Part shown: positions 14,191-22,809 of the stretch, in pieces
How the letters are laid out: the number at the start of each line of letters is the position of its first letter
Numbering within the stretch: the stretch's first letter is position 1
NCBI GenBank assembly: GCA_026393835.1
Contig: JAPKZK010000076.1
Location: 1-53,271 of the forward strand
Origin: Candidatus Aminicenantota bacterium
GTDB taxonomy: Bacteria > Acidobacteriota > Aminicenantia > UBA2199
DNA: 53,271 nucleotides
Direction: 5' to 3'
Notes under the pieces: model-generated
What the model was told of the DNA's origin: nothing
Databases searched by the model: none
Seen by the model: the letters and a program-made list of their open reading frames with translations, nothing else
Program-made: the position numbers and the translations under genes

Positions 14191-15579
14191 ATGGAAAACG
14201 AAACCAAAGAACAAAACAACCTATTAAAGTCCATCCGAGAAGGCTATAGTCTGCCGGAAATTTATTTCGATATGAAAGTCGAAAAAGCCAGGTCAATAAA
14301 AGATATCATCACTGTTCTGGAACTGGAACAACTAACCGGTACACGATTGAAAAATTTCTACGTTGACACCGACTCTGTACGCGATGCCAATACATTATCT
14401 TCCCTCCAACAACTCCTAAATAACCCCCTTATTCCCTATACAAAACGCCTGTTTTCGGGTTTCACCGGCTCAGGCAAAACCACTGAATTGATTAAACTCT
14501 TCTTCGAGATGCAACAAACCTTTAATGTTATTATTTTTTCAGCCTGGAACCGCCTTAAACTCTACGATATCACCATCGAAGCCATCCTCTTTGAAATCCT
14601 GGAAGATGTATTGAATTACCTCTATGTCAACAACCTGGTAGACAAATCGGATGAATTACTTAAGGACATCCGGGAAACCATTTTAAAATGGTGTACAGAA
14701 ACACGCATCATCAGCGATAAAATAGACGACCGCTCAAAATCACGGGATATCGGGATCGAATTCCTAAAAGGCATATTCTTCAAAGCCAAAACCGCTGTAA
14801 GTTCCTCGAAATCAGACCGAATCGAATCTACCCGCATCGAAGACCGTAAAATCAACGACCTCATCTTTGAATGCAACCGACTTTTCGATTACCTTGAGAT
14901 TAAAACAGGTAAAAAATGCCTGATCATTATCGATGACCTGGAAAAAATACCCTTCCTCAAAGCCCGGGATTTTTTCATCCAGAACTCCGCCTATATCCGA
15001 GACTTTACATGCAAAATGGTGCTGACCATTCCCGTGGAATTGATTTTCCATACTGATTTTGCAATTATTCAGAATGTCTTTGGGCAGGCCGAAGTCCTGC
15101 CCATGATTAAAATAAAAGATAAAAACGGCCAACCTTACAAACCGGGTATCGATTGCCTGGTTAAAATACTGGAAAGACGCCTGGACCTATCGCTTTTCCA
15201 GGATGAATGCTACAAAGATGCGGTTACCTATTCCGGTGGGGCAATCAGGGAATTGTTTCTCATAGTTCAGCGGGCGGCCCTTATCGAAAAATCCAATAAA
15301 ATCTCCCCTGCTTCAATGCAAAAGTCCATCGATTACCATAAAGATACCTTTTCTTCCAGGATTCAAGAACGGGATGACGATATCAAAATAAAATTCGAGG
15401 AATACCTGGATATACTTTTCGCTATTTATGACGGTAATAAAATCGCTCCCCCCAAAACACCGGCTCTTCTCGATTTACTTAGAAATCGGGCGGTTATGAA
15501 GTTTAACGGCGAAGGTTTCTATGACACGCATCCACTGCTGGATAATTTTATAAAAGCCTATAAAGAAAAAAAACGCTAA
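14191..15579 (+). CDS. P-loop ATPase (STAND/AAA-like) of a two-gene ATPase-TPR unit
   Basis: 462 residues. Walker A is GFTGSGKTTE at about 89-98. Walker B is CLIIIDDLEKI at about 243-253, with two acidic residues. Hydrophobic strands follow at KMVLTIPVELIF (sensor-like). Residues about 330-400 (LVKILERRLDLSLF, YSGGAIRELFLIVQRAAL) match the helical lid of Cdc6/KAP/STAND ATPases (sGGaiReLl). There is no signal peptide or membrane segment. The stop is one base from the ATG of the TPR gene, so the two are translationally coupled. By analogy with STAND proteins, where ATPase and TPR sensor are one chain, this could be a split sensor-switch. No effector domain that I recognise is present. Exact function unknown; a conflict or signalling role is inference. 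Confidence 0.8.
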   Translation: MENETKEQNNLLKSIREGYSLPEIYFDMKVEKARSIKDIITVLELEQLTGTRLKNFYVDTDSVRDANTLSSLQQLLNNPLIPYTKRLFSGFTGSGKTTELIKLFFEMQQTFNVIIFSAWNRLKLYDITIEAILFEILEDVLNYLYVNNLVDKSDELLKDIRETILKWCTETRIISDKIDDRSKSRDIGIEFLKGIFFKAKTAVSSSKSDRIESTRIEDRKINDLIFECNRLFDYLEIKTGKKCLIIIDDLEKIPFLKARDFFIQNSAYIRDFTCKMVLTIPVELIFHTDFAIIQNVFGQAEVLPMIKIKDKNGQPYKPGIDCLVKILERRLDLSLFQDECYKDAVTYSGGAIRELFLIVQRAALIEKSNKISPASMQKSIDYHKDTFSSRIQERDDDIKIKFEEYLDILFAIYDGNKIAPPKTPALLDLLRNRAVMKFNGEGFYDTHPLLDNFIKAYKEKKR

Positions 15580-15580
15580 A

Positions 15581-17239
15581 ATGAAAAAAAAAGAAAGGGT
15601 GAATACGCAGACTCCCCTCCTTTTTCACAATTCTGGAAACCAGGAAAATTTCAGTTTATTTTATACCTTTTTATCTCGACCCGGTAAAGGACTGTGCCTC
15701 TGCCAGGCAATGCCCCCGGAACAACTAAAAATATTGGAATTCTTTAAAACCGATCCCATGGGGGATCGCGTCCATTTTATCGATATGATAAGCCCCCTGT
15801 CCGGTCCAATGGAACTGCAGGTATCTGTTCTCGACGCCATTGAAAAATTCGGTTCCAGTAGGGATATCTTCTTTATTTATCATATGGAAGAATGCATCTT
15901 CCAGTCAAAAATCGACGCCAAAGATTTTTTCAATGGGCTCAATCTTATCCGGGATTTTTTTGGTAGGTTTCGGGCTGTGTTTGTCTTTTTTATGACGGAA
16001 TCTCTTGTAAAAACCATGATCCGCCACGCGTTTGATTTTTATGATTGGATGAAATTGACCTTTGAATTTCATCCTGAGAAAGAACAATTACTGCCGCAAG
16101 TCATGGATACGGATGTTCCCTGGAGGAAGAAATATTCAGACATCGACAAAAAAATCAAATACCTGGAAAAGTCGCTGGAATTGATGAAAAATGAGAAGGA
16201 GCAGCTTTTACGGATGTTGGAACTGGGTTCACTTTACACCCAGGTATACAAGTATGATAAAGCGCTTGAATATTTTCACGCCGCCGAGGAAATAGCTTCA
16301 AGGCTTGGCGATAAAGGGGGACTAAGCAAAGGTTTGTCCGGCGAAGGGTCCATTTTTCGAATAAGGGGCGACTATGTGGTGGCATTGGAAAAGTATGAAC
16401 AGTCATTGAAGATAAGGGAAGAAATCGGCGACAAGGCGGGTATTGCGAAATCCCTGCACAATATCGGGATAATTTTCCAGAAGAAAGGTGACTATGGAAC
16501 TGCGCTGAAGAAGTATGAGTCCGCACGCCAGGTTTTTGAGGAAATGGGCGATAAAGCCAATGTGGCCAAATCCCTGCACCAGATGGGCACTATTTATTAT
16601 TTTAAAGGTGAATACGCGGCAGCACTGGAAAAGTATGAGCAGTCGTTGAAGATAGCGGAAGAATTGGGCGACCGGACCGGGGTGGCAATCACCCTGCACC
16701 AGGAGGGCATGATTTGTCAAATGAAAGGAGAATATGCGGCAGCGTTGGAGAAATATGAGCAGTTGCTGAAGATCGAAGAAGAATTGGGCGACCGGGCCGG
16801 GGTGGCCATATCCCTGCACAAAATCGGGGCCATTTATCATTATAAAGGTGATTATGGGGCGGCGCTGGAGAAGTATGAAACTGCATTGAAAATTAGTGAA
16901 GAAAGCGGCGATAGATTGGGTATTGCGCTTGTCTACGGTCAACTGGGCCTGCTTTTTCAAGCCACAGGCAAATTTGCCGAAGCCTTTGAATACCTTTTGA
17001 CTGCCCTGGCGATTTTCACCGAACTCGAGTCCCCGGATGCGGCGAAAACTGTTGGGAATCTAAAACAATTAAGAAAGGATTGGGGAGAGGAGGCGTTTGA
17101 TGAAGCGATGGAGAAAAGAAGGAAGCGAGGAAGCGAGGAAGAGCGGAAAAGGATAGAAGAGAAGAAGCGGGAAAGCACGGTAGGGGCGAACCCCCGTGTT
17201 CGCCCGTTTATTGACAAGGGCCTCTGGCCCTACCAATAA
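15581..17239 (+). CDS. TPR protein with degenerate STAND-like N-terminal domain
   Basis: 552 residues. The N-terminal about 165 residues lack a P-loop but read like the later half of a STAND-associated ATPase domain: FFIYHMEECIFQ, GLNLIRDFFGRFRAVFVFFM, MIRHAFDFYDWMKLTFEF (compare the general pattern LNLRRD...VFWL...HAPDFWSWR...FEF). Residues about 140-205 include a charged helix (KKIKYLEKSLELMKNEKEQLLRM). Then come seven 40-residue TPRs (about 210-490), each like GDYGAALEKYEQSLKIAEEL. The closing TELESPDAAKTVGNLKQLRK is shared with the broken paralogue at 13222-13897. The last about 35 residues (RKRGSEEERKRIEEKK, then VGANPRVRPF) come from dispersed repeats including a GGGCGAAC hairpin, so the original stop was probably earlier. 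No Shine-Dalgarno; coupled to the ATPase. Confidence 0.85.
   Translation: MKKKERVNTQTPLLFHNSGNQENFSLFYTFLSRPGKGLCLCQAMPPEQLKILEFFKTDPMGDRVHFIDMISPLSGPMELQVSVLDAIEKFGSSRDIFFIYHMEECIFQSKIDAKDFFNGLNLIRDFFGRFRAVFVFFMTESLVKTMIRHAFDFYDWMKLTFEFHPEKEQLLPQVMDTDVPWRKKYSDIDKKIKYLEKSLELMKNEKEQLLRMLELGSLYTQVYKYDKALEYFHAAEEIASRLGDKGGLSKGLSGEGSIFRIRGDYVVALEKYEQSLKIREEIGDKAGIAKSLHNIGIIFQKKGDYGTALKKYESARQVFEEMGDKANVAKSLHQMGTIYYFKGEYAAALEKYEQSLKIAEELGDRTGVAITLHQEGMICQMKGEYAAALEKYEQLLKIEEELGDRAGVAISLHKIGAIYHYKGDYGAALEKYETALKISEESGDRLGIALVYGQLGLLFQATGKFAEAFEYLLTALAIFTELESPDAAKTVGNLKQLRKDWGEEAFDEAMEKRRKRGSEEERKRIEEKKRESTVGANPRVRPFIDKGLWPYQ
17184..17231. repeat. Two hairpins at the 3' end of the TPR gene
   Basis: GGGCGAAC (17184-17191) with GTTCGCCC (17198-17205) is a copy of the hairpin also at 4263 and 50083. 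AGGGCC - tct - GGCCCT (17217-17231) is a second, tighter hairpin just before the stop codon; it has no T-run, so terminator function is doubtful. Confidence 0.6.
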
Positions 17240-17532
17240 TAAATCCAAAATCCGAAATCGCGACACTTGAAACCCGAAACAAATTCAAATGACCAAAACT
17301 CAAAGGGCAAATTACAAATGACAAATCACAAATTACAAACAAACCTCCGTGTCGGCAGGTAAATAGGCGACAGACGAAAAACCACCCAGACGCCATTCAG
17401 CCGGTTAATGTCTTCCAAAGAACAATGGTCGATAAGAGCGGCTGCTTTTTGGGATGCTTTTATAATCGATTTATGGGTCATGTTGGTTGAAAAAGATCTG
17501 CTTGCCCGCTGCCTTTCGCTTCCCTGCCCCGG
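17240..17532. other. Gap with low-complexity repeats, no convincing gene
   Basis: 17240-17340 consists of aaatccgaaatcg and caaatgaccaaaact / aattacaaatgacaaat chains. On the minus strand, 17481 down to about 17325 is a roughly 50-codon open frame starting MTHKSIIKASQKAAALIDH. It has no Shine-Dalgarno and runs into repeats, so I do not call it a gene. Confidence 0.5.
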
Positions 17533-18609
17533 TTAATCGTTTAAAAAGGTATTGGCCTTGACCCTGAATATCAACGCCTCCCCGATAAAAAATGCCAGCA
17601 GCGACGACCCGCCGTATGAGACAAACGGCAAGGGTATCCCCATGATGGGGAAAAACCCGACACTCATCAATATGTTCACCAGGAATTGGAATAAGATGAA
17701 GCCATTGAAAAAATAAGCGTAATAAAACTCTTCATCGGATTGGGGTTTTATATTAAACTGCCGGTAAAACAAGATGAAAAACAAGACAAACAAAAAACTG
17801 ACGCCCAGGAACCCGAATTCCTCTCCCAATACGGCCACGATAAAATCGGTGTGCCGGGTGGGCAAAAATTTGTACTGGGACTGGGTGCCGTTGAGATAAC
17901 CTTTGCCGACAAGCCCCCCGGAACCGACGGCAATCTTGGACTGGATGATCTGGTAGCCGGAGGATTTCCTGTATTTTTCCGGGTTAATAAAGGAAATGAG
18001 CCGGTCTTTCTGGTACGGTTTCAACACATAGTTCCAGCCGATAAAAACGCCTGAGGCTATCGACAATAGGGTAAAAACGATAATCACGGTTCTTATTTTT
18101 TTAAAGATCGCGATCATGAGTAAAAATGAGCATAACATGAAGGCGGTGCCCAGGTCCGGCTGGAGCGCGATCAATACGAACGGGATACCCACGATGGACA
18201 GCAGCTTGAAAAAAAGGCGCCAATCGATCAGGGTAATTTTAGAGACGGTTTTGGCCAGGTAAAGGGCCATGGGGATTTTAATGAATTCGGAAACCTGGAT
18301 GGAAAAGAATCCCATTTTAATCCAACTTTTGGTCCCGGCAATAATTGCGCCGGTTAGCAATTGCAGCGCCAGGAGCGCCACTATCCCGACATAAAGGGGG
18401 AAACAGGAATCGAAAAGCAACTCTGTATTGATCCGGTAAACGAAAAAGAAAACGATGACCACGATGAAAAACCACAATAGTTGTCTTGAAAAATAGGCGG
18501 GGTCAAGGGTGCGCGAGGCGCTGTAGATCAACACGATACCGGAAACGGTCAGCGCCAGCAGCACCGCGAAGGCGAATTTATCGAAAAATCTAAAGGTATT
18601 TTTTACCAT
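17533..18609 (-). CDS. rodA: Rod-shape peptidoglycan polymerase RodA
   Basis: 358-residue SEDS glycosyltransferase with about ten membrane helices. The family signature near the C-terminus is GIPLPFVSYGGSSLLAFFIG. GYQIIQSKIAVGSGGLVGKG, then GTQSQYKFLPTRHTDFIVAVLGEEFGF, is the conserved extracellular loop with the catalytic Asp (HTDF). RodA polymerises lipid II into glycan strands, paired with PBP2 in the elongasome. It is the last gene of the FecR-GGDEF-mreBCD-mrdA-rodA operon, separated from mrdA by about 65 nt of attcgtg repeats. Length is normal. Confidence 0.96.
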   Translation of the reverse strand: MVKNTFRFFDKFAFAVLLALTVSGIVLIYSASRTLDPAYFSRQLLWFFIVVIVFFFVYRINTELLFDSCFPLYVGIVALLALQLLTGAIIAGTKSWIKMGFFSIQVSEFIKIPMALYLAKTVSKITLIDWRLFFKLLSIVGIPFVLIALQPDLGTAFMLCSFLLMIAIFKKIRTVIIVFTLLSIASGVFIGWNYVLKPYQKDRLISFINPEKYRKSSGYQIIQSKIAVGSGGLVGKGYLNGTQSQYKFLPTRHTDFIVAVLGEEFGFLGVSFLFVLFFILFYRQFNIKPQSDEEFYYAYFFNGFILFQFLVNILMSVGFFPIMGIPLPFVSYGGSSLLAFFIGEALIFRVKANTFLND

Positions 18610-18621
18610 TCTTTTACTTCC

Positions 18622-18668
18622 CCTTTAATTCGTGTTAATTCGTGTAATTCGTGTAATTCGTGGGCCAT
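18622..18668. repeat. attcgtg chain between mrdA and rodA
   Basis: Four successive copies of the form (a)attcgtgt followed by gggccatgt. Related chains are near 9311-9332, 37421-37450 and 51870-51900. Confidence 0.7.
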
Positions 18669-18674
18669 GTTTTT

Positions 18675-20483
18675 TCACTGCCTATTAAAAATCTTTTGGT
18701 AAATTTTTTTAGCGATGGGAACAGCCACGGCCCCGGCTTCGCCGCCATTCTCCACGAATACTACCATGGCGATCTCCGGGTTATAACGGGGGGCGAAAGA
18801 GGCAAACCAGGCGTGGGGCATAAAACGTTTTTGCTTTACCAATTGTTCATATTTGGGATTTTCCAGCGACAGGATCAATTGCGTCCCGGTTTTCCCGCAA
18901 ATATCGAGGCCCTCCATCCGGGCGGCCCTGCCGGTGCCGTTGTCGTTCACCACCCGGTAAAGTCCTTCGATTAATATCTCAAAATTCTCTTTAGCGATGG
19001 GGATTTCGCGGAATTGCGGCTTAAATTCTTCGATGACTTCCCCGTCTTTTTCGATTTGTTTCATCAGGTGCAGTTGGGGCGTCAGGCCCCTTAACGCCAC
19101 GGTACAGATCATGGACAATACCTGCGCCGGCGTCGTCTGCATCATGCCGCCCCCGATGGCCACGGAAACAGTCTCGCCGGCGAACCATTTCTGTTTTAAT
19201 GCTTTGAGTTTCCAGGCCCTGGTGGGGAACATGCCGGTTTTTTCATTGGGCAGATCGACGCCGGTGGGTTTTCCCAGGCCCATTAATTTTGCATAGCGGG
19301 CGATGTCATCGATGTCCATTCGTTTGCCCAGGCGGTAAAAATAGATATTGCAGGAATTGGTAAGGGCTTCGTAAAGGTCCATAGTGCCGTGGCCGCCGCG
19401 GTTCCAGCAGTGGAACTGGCGGTCATAGATGTCGATGACGCCGGAACATAAGGAAGTGGTGGAAGGCTGGATCACATTTTCCTGTAACGCGGCCAATGTC
19501 ATTACGATCTTGAATACGGAACCGGGCAGGTACAGCCCCTGCACAAACTTATTTTGCAGGGGTCTGGCCGGATCGTTCACCAGGGCCTCCCATTGGCTTT
19601 GCGCCATGACACCGGAAAAAAATTCAGGATTAAAATTGGGCGTGCTCGCCAGGGCCAGGATACCCCCGGTTTTCAAATCCACCACGCCGACGACGCCGTT
19701 ATATTCCCGGAAAATCTCTTCGATAAATTTTTGCAGTTCCATATTGATGGTCAGCACCACGGTATTACCGATGGTGGGCTGCGCTTCACCCAGGACCACG
19801 CGGATCTTGCCCAGGTTATCTTTCTCAACGTTCCTGGCGCCGTCAACACCCCGCAGTTTTTCTTCGTAACTTCTTTCAACTCCACTCTTACCGATCACAT
19901 CGCCCAGGCGATAACCCTCGTTCATTTTTTTCACCAATTCCCTGGGGGTTAACTCGGAAATATATCCCAGTATATGCGAAGCCATTCCTTCATAAGGGTA
20001 ATCCCGGACCGGTTCGATGTTGATCTCGAACCCCGGCAATTCATCGGCGCGGCTTTCGATATAAATCGCTTTGGCCAGGGTTAGGTCCTTTTTCAAAGGA
20101 ATGGCATAAGACCTGGAAAAATCTTTATACTTCTCAAGGGTGTCGTTGATCTCTTTTTTAGACATACCTGTCAGCCTGGCAGCGGCGTCGATGGCCCGGT
20201 TGAGGTTCTCGGTATAATCCGGGATCAAAAACAGGTTGAAACTGATTTTATTCTCGGAAAGGCGTTCATGATTCCTGTCCAATATCATGCCCCGGGGGGC
20301 TTTGATGATGATTTCCTTACGGATATTGCCGGCGGCCAACTTCGTATAATGCTGGTTCTTTAAAACCTGGATATTCCAGAAAGCGAAAAGCAGCACGCTG
20401 AACAGGATAACGATAATAATATTGGCGACAATAGCGATGCGCTTGACATCCGCCGAGGTTAATTTTTGCTTTTCAATATACAT
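18675..20483 (-). CDS. mrdA: Penicillin-binding protein 2 (elongasome transpeptidase)
   Basis: 602 residues, the usual PBP2 size. One N-terminal membrane anchor lies at about 15-38 (RIAIVANIIIVILFSVLLFAFW). The pedestal/dimerisation domain follows (APRGMILDRNHERLSENKIS, RDYPYEGMASHILGYISEL). The transpeptidase domain has SxxK in LPGSVFKIVM (about 318), SxN in TNSCNIYFYRLG, and KTGT in CGKTGTQL (about 529). It crosslinks peptidoglycan in the periplasm together with RodA. It overlaps mreD by 11 nt. All catalytic motifs are intact. Confidence 0.96.
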   Translation of the reverse strand: MYIEKQKLTSADVKRIAIVANIIIVILFSVLLFAFWNIQVLKNQHYTKLAAGNIRKEIIIKAPRGMILDRNHERLSENKISFNLFLIPDYTENLNRAIDAAARLTGMSKKEINDTLEKYKDFSRSYAIPLKKDLTLAKAIYIESRADELPGFEINIEPVRDYPYEGMASHILGYISELTPRELVKKMNEGYRLGDVIGKSGVERSYEEKLRGVDGARNVEKDNLGKIRVVLGEAQPTIGNTVVLTINMELQKFIEEIFREYNGVVGVVDLKTGGILALASTPNFNPEFFSGVMAQSQWEALVNDPARPLQNKFVQGLYLPGSVFKIVMTLAALQENVIQPSTTSLCSGVIDIYDRQFHCWNRGGHGTMDLYEALTNSCNIYFYRLGKRMDIDDIARYAKLMGLGKPTGVDLPNEKTGMFPTRAWKLKALKQKWFAGETVSVAIGGGMMQTTPAQVLSMICTVALRGLTPQLHLMKQIEKDGEVIEEFKPQFREIPIAKENFEILIEGLYRVVNDNGTGRAARMEGLDICGKTGTQLILSLENPKYEQLVKQKRFMPHAWFASFAPRYNPEIAMVVFVENGGEAGAVAVPIAKKIYQKIFNRQ

Positions 20484-20946
20484 CGAGATACTGCTTCATT
20501 TTCCGGGGGGCGATAAGCAACACACCCAACAAACCGGTGGACAGGGGTTGATAGAGGATTAAACTTAACTGGAACGGGAAACCCAATATGAAGTGGAAAA
20601 ACAGGTTGGCGATAAGGTTGGAAAAGCAAAGGGAAACGGAGATGAGTAAAAATACCAGCACATTGTTTTTCAGGTCGATGTGCCGGGAGATTTCGTTCAG
20701 CAGGTAGCCGGTAATGGTCCTGGAAAACCCGAACACCCCCATCACTTGCATGCTGAAGTAATCGGTTACCAACCCGATGGCCATGGCGGAGAAAATGGTT
20801 TTCATAAATCCTGATCTTATTGCAATATACACCAGGATCAAATGCAATAAGTCCAGGTTGAATTTTAACATACCCAGGCTCCGGTGGCTCAACACTTGCA
20901 GCCCGATCAATAGGATGAACAGACCGGTCTTAACTCTTCTATTCAT
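20473..20946 (-). CDS. mreD: Rod-shape-determining protein MreD
   Basis: 157-residue inner-membrane protein with about five hydrophobic helices and little else. Its identity comes from size, membrane pattern (FNLDLLHLILVYIAIRSG, then IGLVTDYFSMQVMGVFGFSR) and position between mreC and mrdA, with overlaps on both sides (8 nt with mreC, 11 nt with mrdA). It links the MreC scaffold to the membrane part of the elongasome. Confidence 0.9.
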   Translation of the reverse strand: MNRRVKTGLFILLIGLQVLSHRSLGMLKFNLDLLHLILVYIAIRSGFMKTIFSAMAIGLVTDYFSMQVMGVFGFSRTITGYLLNEISRHIDLKNNVLVFLLISVSLCFSNLIANLFFHFILGFPFQLSLILYQPLSTGLLGVLLIAPRKMKQYLDVY

Positions 20947-21766
20947 GGCGCCGTGTTTCCTTTTTAATAACCAGCAATTGCTTGATGGGTTTTTCTACAA
21001 AAAAAGGTTTGACGAAAACCTTTTGTATCAAATAGTCTTTTTGTATGTCCACCACGACGCCGATGGGGATATATGACGGGAAAATTTCATCCGTCCCGGA
21101 GCTCACCACCCGGTCGTTTATAAAAACCGGTTTGTTCTCCACCAGGTACTTGAAACTGCAGATGTCGATGTTGCTCCCGGTTATCAGTCCCTCCAGCCGG
21201 TTCTTTTCGACATAAGCGCCGACGCCCCCAAGGGAACTGGTAATAAGCCTGACATTGGCGGATAAAAGAGTAATAGGTTCTACCACCCGGCCCACCAATT
21301 CGGCGTCTTCGTTCAGTACGATCATATTTTTTACGATCCCGTCATTGGACCCTTTATCGATCATCACGCTGCTGAGGGGAAAATTGCGGTCGATGGAGAT
21401 GACATCGACTATTATAAAGTCGTCATACAGGCCCTTTACCACGTTCGCATCCCCATGCTCCAGCAACTTTCTTTTTAAGATGTAATTTTCATACTTTAAA
21501 CGGCTGTATTTCCCCTTAATTTCTTGATAGCGGTTAAAACTATCTTTTAAAAACAGGTAGTGTTTGAATTCATAGGAGACAAAATCGGTGGTTTTTTGAA
21601 AGACCACTTGAATGGGGGAGACGATAAAACCGATGATGGTTTGAAACAGGGTTTGCCGGTTTTTTAAAACCACATGGGTAGAAACCAGCACCAGGTTTAG
21701 AAATAAAACCGCGGCCAGTACGAAGTGCCTTCGTTCGCTGGGAATATCGCCGAATTCCTTGTTCAT
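20939..21766 (-). CDS. mreC: Rod-shape-determining protein MreC
   Basis: 275 residues. One N-terminal transmembrane helix (FVLAAVLFLNLVLVSTHVVL) precedes a coiled-coil stretch around residues 70-100 (FNRYQEIKGKYSRLKYENYILK). The periplasmic beta domain carries the family patterns VDVISIDRNFPLSSVMIDKG, VGRVVEPITLLSANVRLITS and VVSSGTDEIFPSYIPIGVV. It is the periplasmic scaffold that activates PBP2-RodA. It starts 3 nt after the mreB stop. Confidence 0.95.
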   Translation of the reverse strand: MNKEFGDIPSERRHFVLAAVLFLNLVLVSTHVVLKNRQTLFQTIIGFIVSPIQVVFQKTTDFVSYEFKHYLFLKDSFNRYQEIKGKYSRLKYENYILKRKLLEHGDANVVKGLYDDFIIVDVISIDRNFPLSSVMIDKGSNDGIVKNMIVLNEDAELVGRVVEPITLLSANVRLITSSLGGVGAYVEKNRLEGLITGSNIDICSFKYLVENKPVFINDRVVSSGTDEIFPSYIPIGVVVDIQKDYLIQKVFVKPFFVEKPIKQLLVIKKETRRHE

Positions 21767-21769
21767 TTT

Positions 21770-22801
21770 TTAATAACTTTGTCCGACTTTTTTTAGCAGA
21801 TCGATGTTTTCCAGGATTTTCCCCGCGCCCAGGGCCACTGAAGAGAGTGGGTCGTCGGCGATGAAAACCGGCAGGTTGGTTTCTTCCCGCAGCCGTTTGT
21901 CGAGGTTTTTCAGCAGCGAACCGCCGCCGGAAAGGATCACGCCCCTGTCCACGATGTCGGCGGACAGTTCCGGCGGGGTTTTTTCCAGGGTGTTTTTAAC
22001 CGCTTCCACGATGGTATGCAAAACCCCTTCCAGGGCCTCGCGGATCTCGGTATCGGTGACCGTGATGGTTTTGGGGATGCCGTGGGTGAGGTCCCTTCCT
22101 TTGATTTCCATTTCCAGGGGGTCGTCCAGGGGGTACGCGGAACCGATGTCGATCTTGATCTGCTCGGAAGTGCGCTCGCCGATGAGCAGGTTGTATTTCT
22201 TTTTGATATATTGAATAATGGCTTCATCCATTTCATTACTGGCGGTGCGAATGGAACGGGAGATAACGATGCCGGACAGGGAGATAACCGCCACATCGGT
22301 GGTGCCGCCGCCGATATCCACGATCATATTGCCGCCGGCCTCGGTAATGGGCAGTTCCGCGCCGATGGCGGCGGCCATGGCCTGTTCGATCAGGAAAACT
22401 TCGCTGGCCCTGGCGCGCAGCGCCGCATCCTTGACCGCACGGCGCTCCACCTGCGTGATCTCGGAAGGGACGCCGATCACGATCCGCGGTTTTAAAAAAT
22501 GGCCGCCGGTCCGGGTTTTCCTGATAAAATACTCCAGCATCTTTTCGGTGATATCGAAATCCGCGATCACACCGTCTTTCATCGGCCTGATGGCGACGAT
22601 ATTGGCCGGGGTTTTACCCAACATCACTTTGGCTTCGCTGCCCACCGCCAGTATCTTACCGGAGTGTTTCTCAACCGCCACCATGGACGGTTCCCGCGTC
22701 ACCACCCCTTTACCTTTAACATATACTATCGTGTTGGCTGTTCCAAGATCGATGGCCAGGTCTGAACTGAAATAGTTGTATAATTTTGAAATGATTCCCA
22801 T
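21770..22801 (-). CDS. mreB: Actin-like rod-shape protein MreB
   Basis: 343 residues with the bacterial actin fold: phosphate-1 loop DLGTANTIVYVKGKGVV, VGVPSEITQVERRAVKDAA, phosphate-2 loop IVDIGGGTTDVAVISL, and ILSGGGSLLKNLDKRL (adenosine motif). It assembles membrane-associated filaments that orient cell-wall synthesis. It follows the GGDEF gene by 8 nt and precedes mreC by 3 nt, deep in the operon. Typical length and complete motifs. Confidence 0.97.
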   Translation of the reverse strand: MGIISKLYNYFSSDLAIDLGTANTIVYVKGKGVVTREPSMVAVEKHSGKILAVGSEAKVMLGKTPANIVAIRPMKDGVIADFDITEKMLEYFIRKTRTGGHFLKPRIVIGVPSEITQVERRAVKDAALRARASEVFLIEQAMAAAIGAELPITEAGGNMIVDIGGGTTDVAVISLSGIVISRSIRTASNEMDEAIIQYIKKKYNLLIGERTSEQIKIDIGSAYPLDDPLEMEIKGRDLTHGIPKTITVTDTEIREALEGVLHTIVEAVKNTLEKTPPELSADIVDRGVILSGGGSLLKNLDKRLREETNLPVFIADDPLSSVALGAGKILENIDLLKKVGQSY

Positions 22802-22809
22802 GATGGTTA

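Noticed and set aside
17325..17481. Minus-strand open frame downstream of rodA
   Set aside because: About 50 codons, no ribosome-binding site and ending in repeat sequence; insufficient support.
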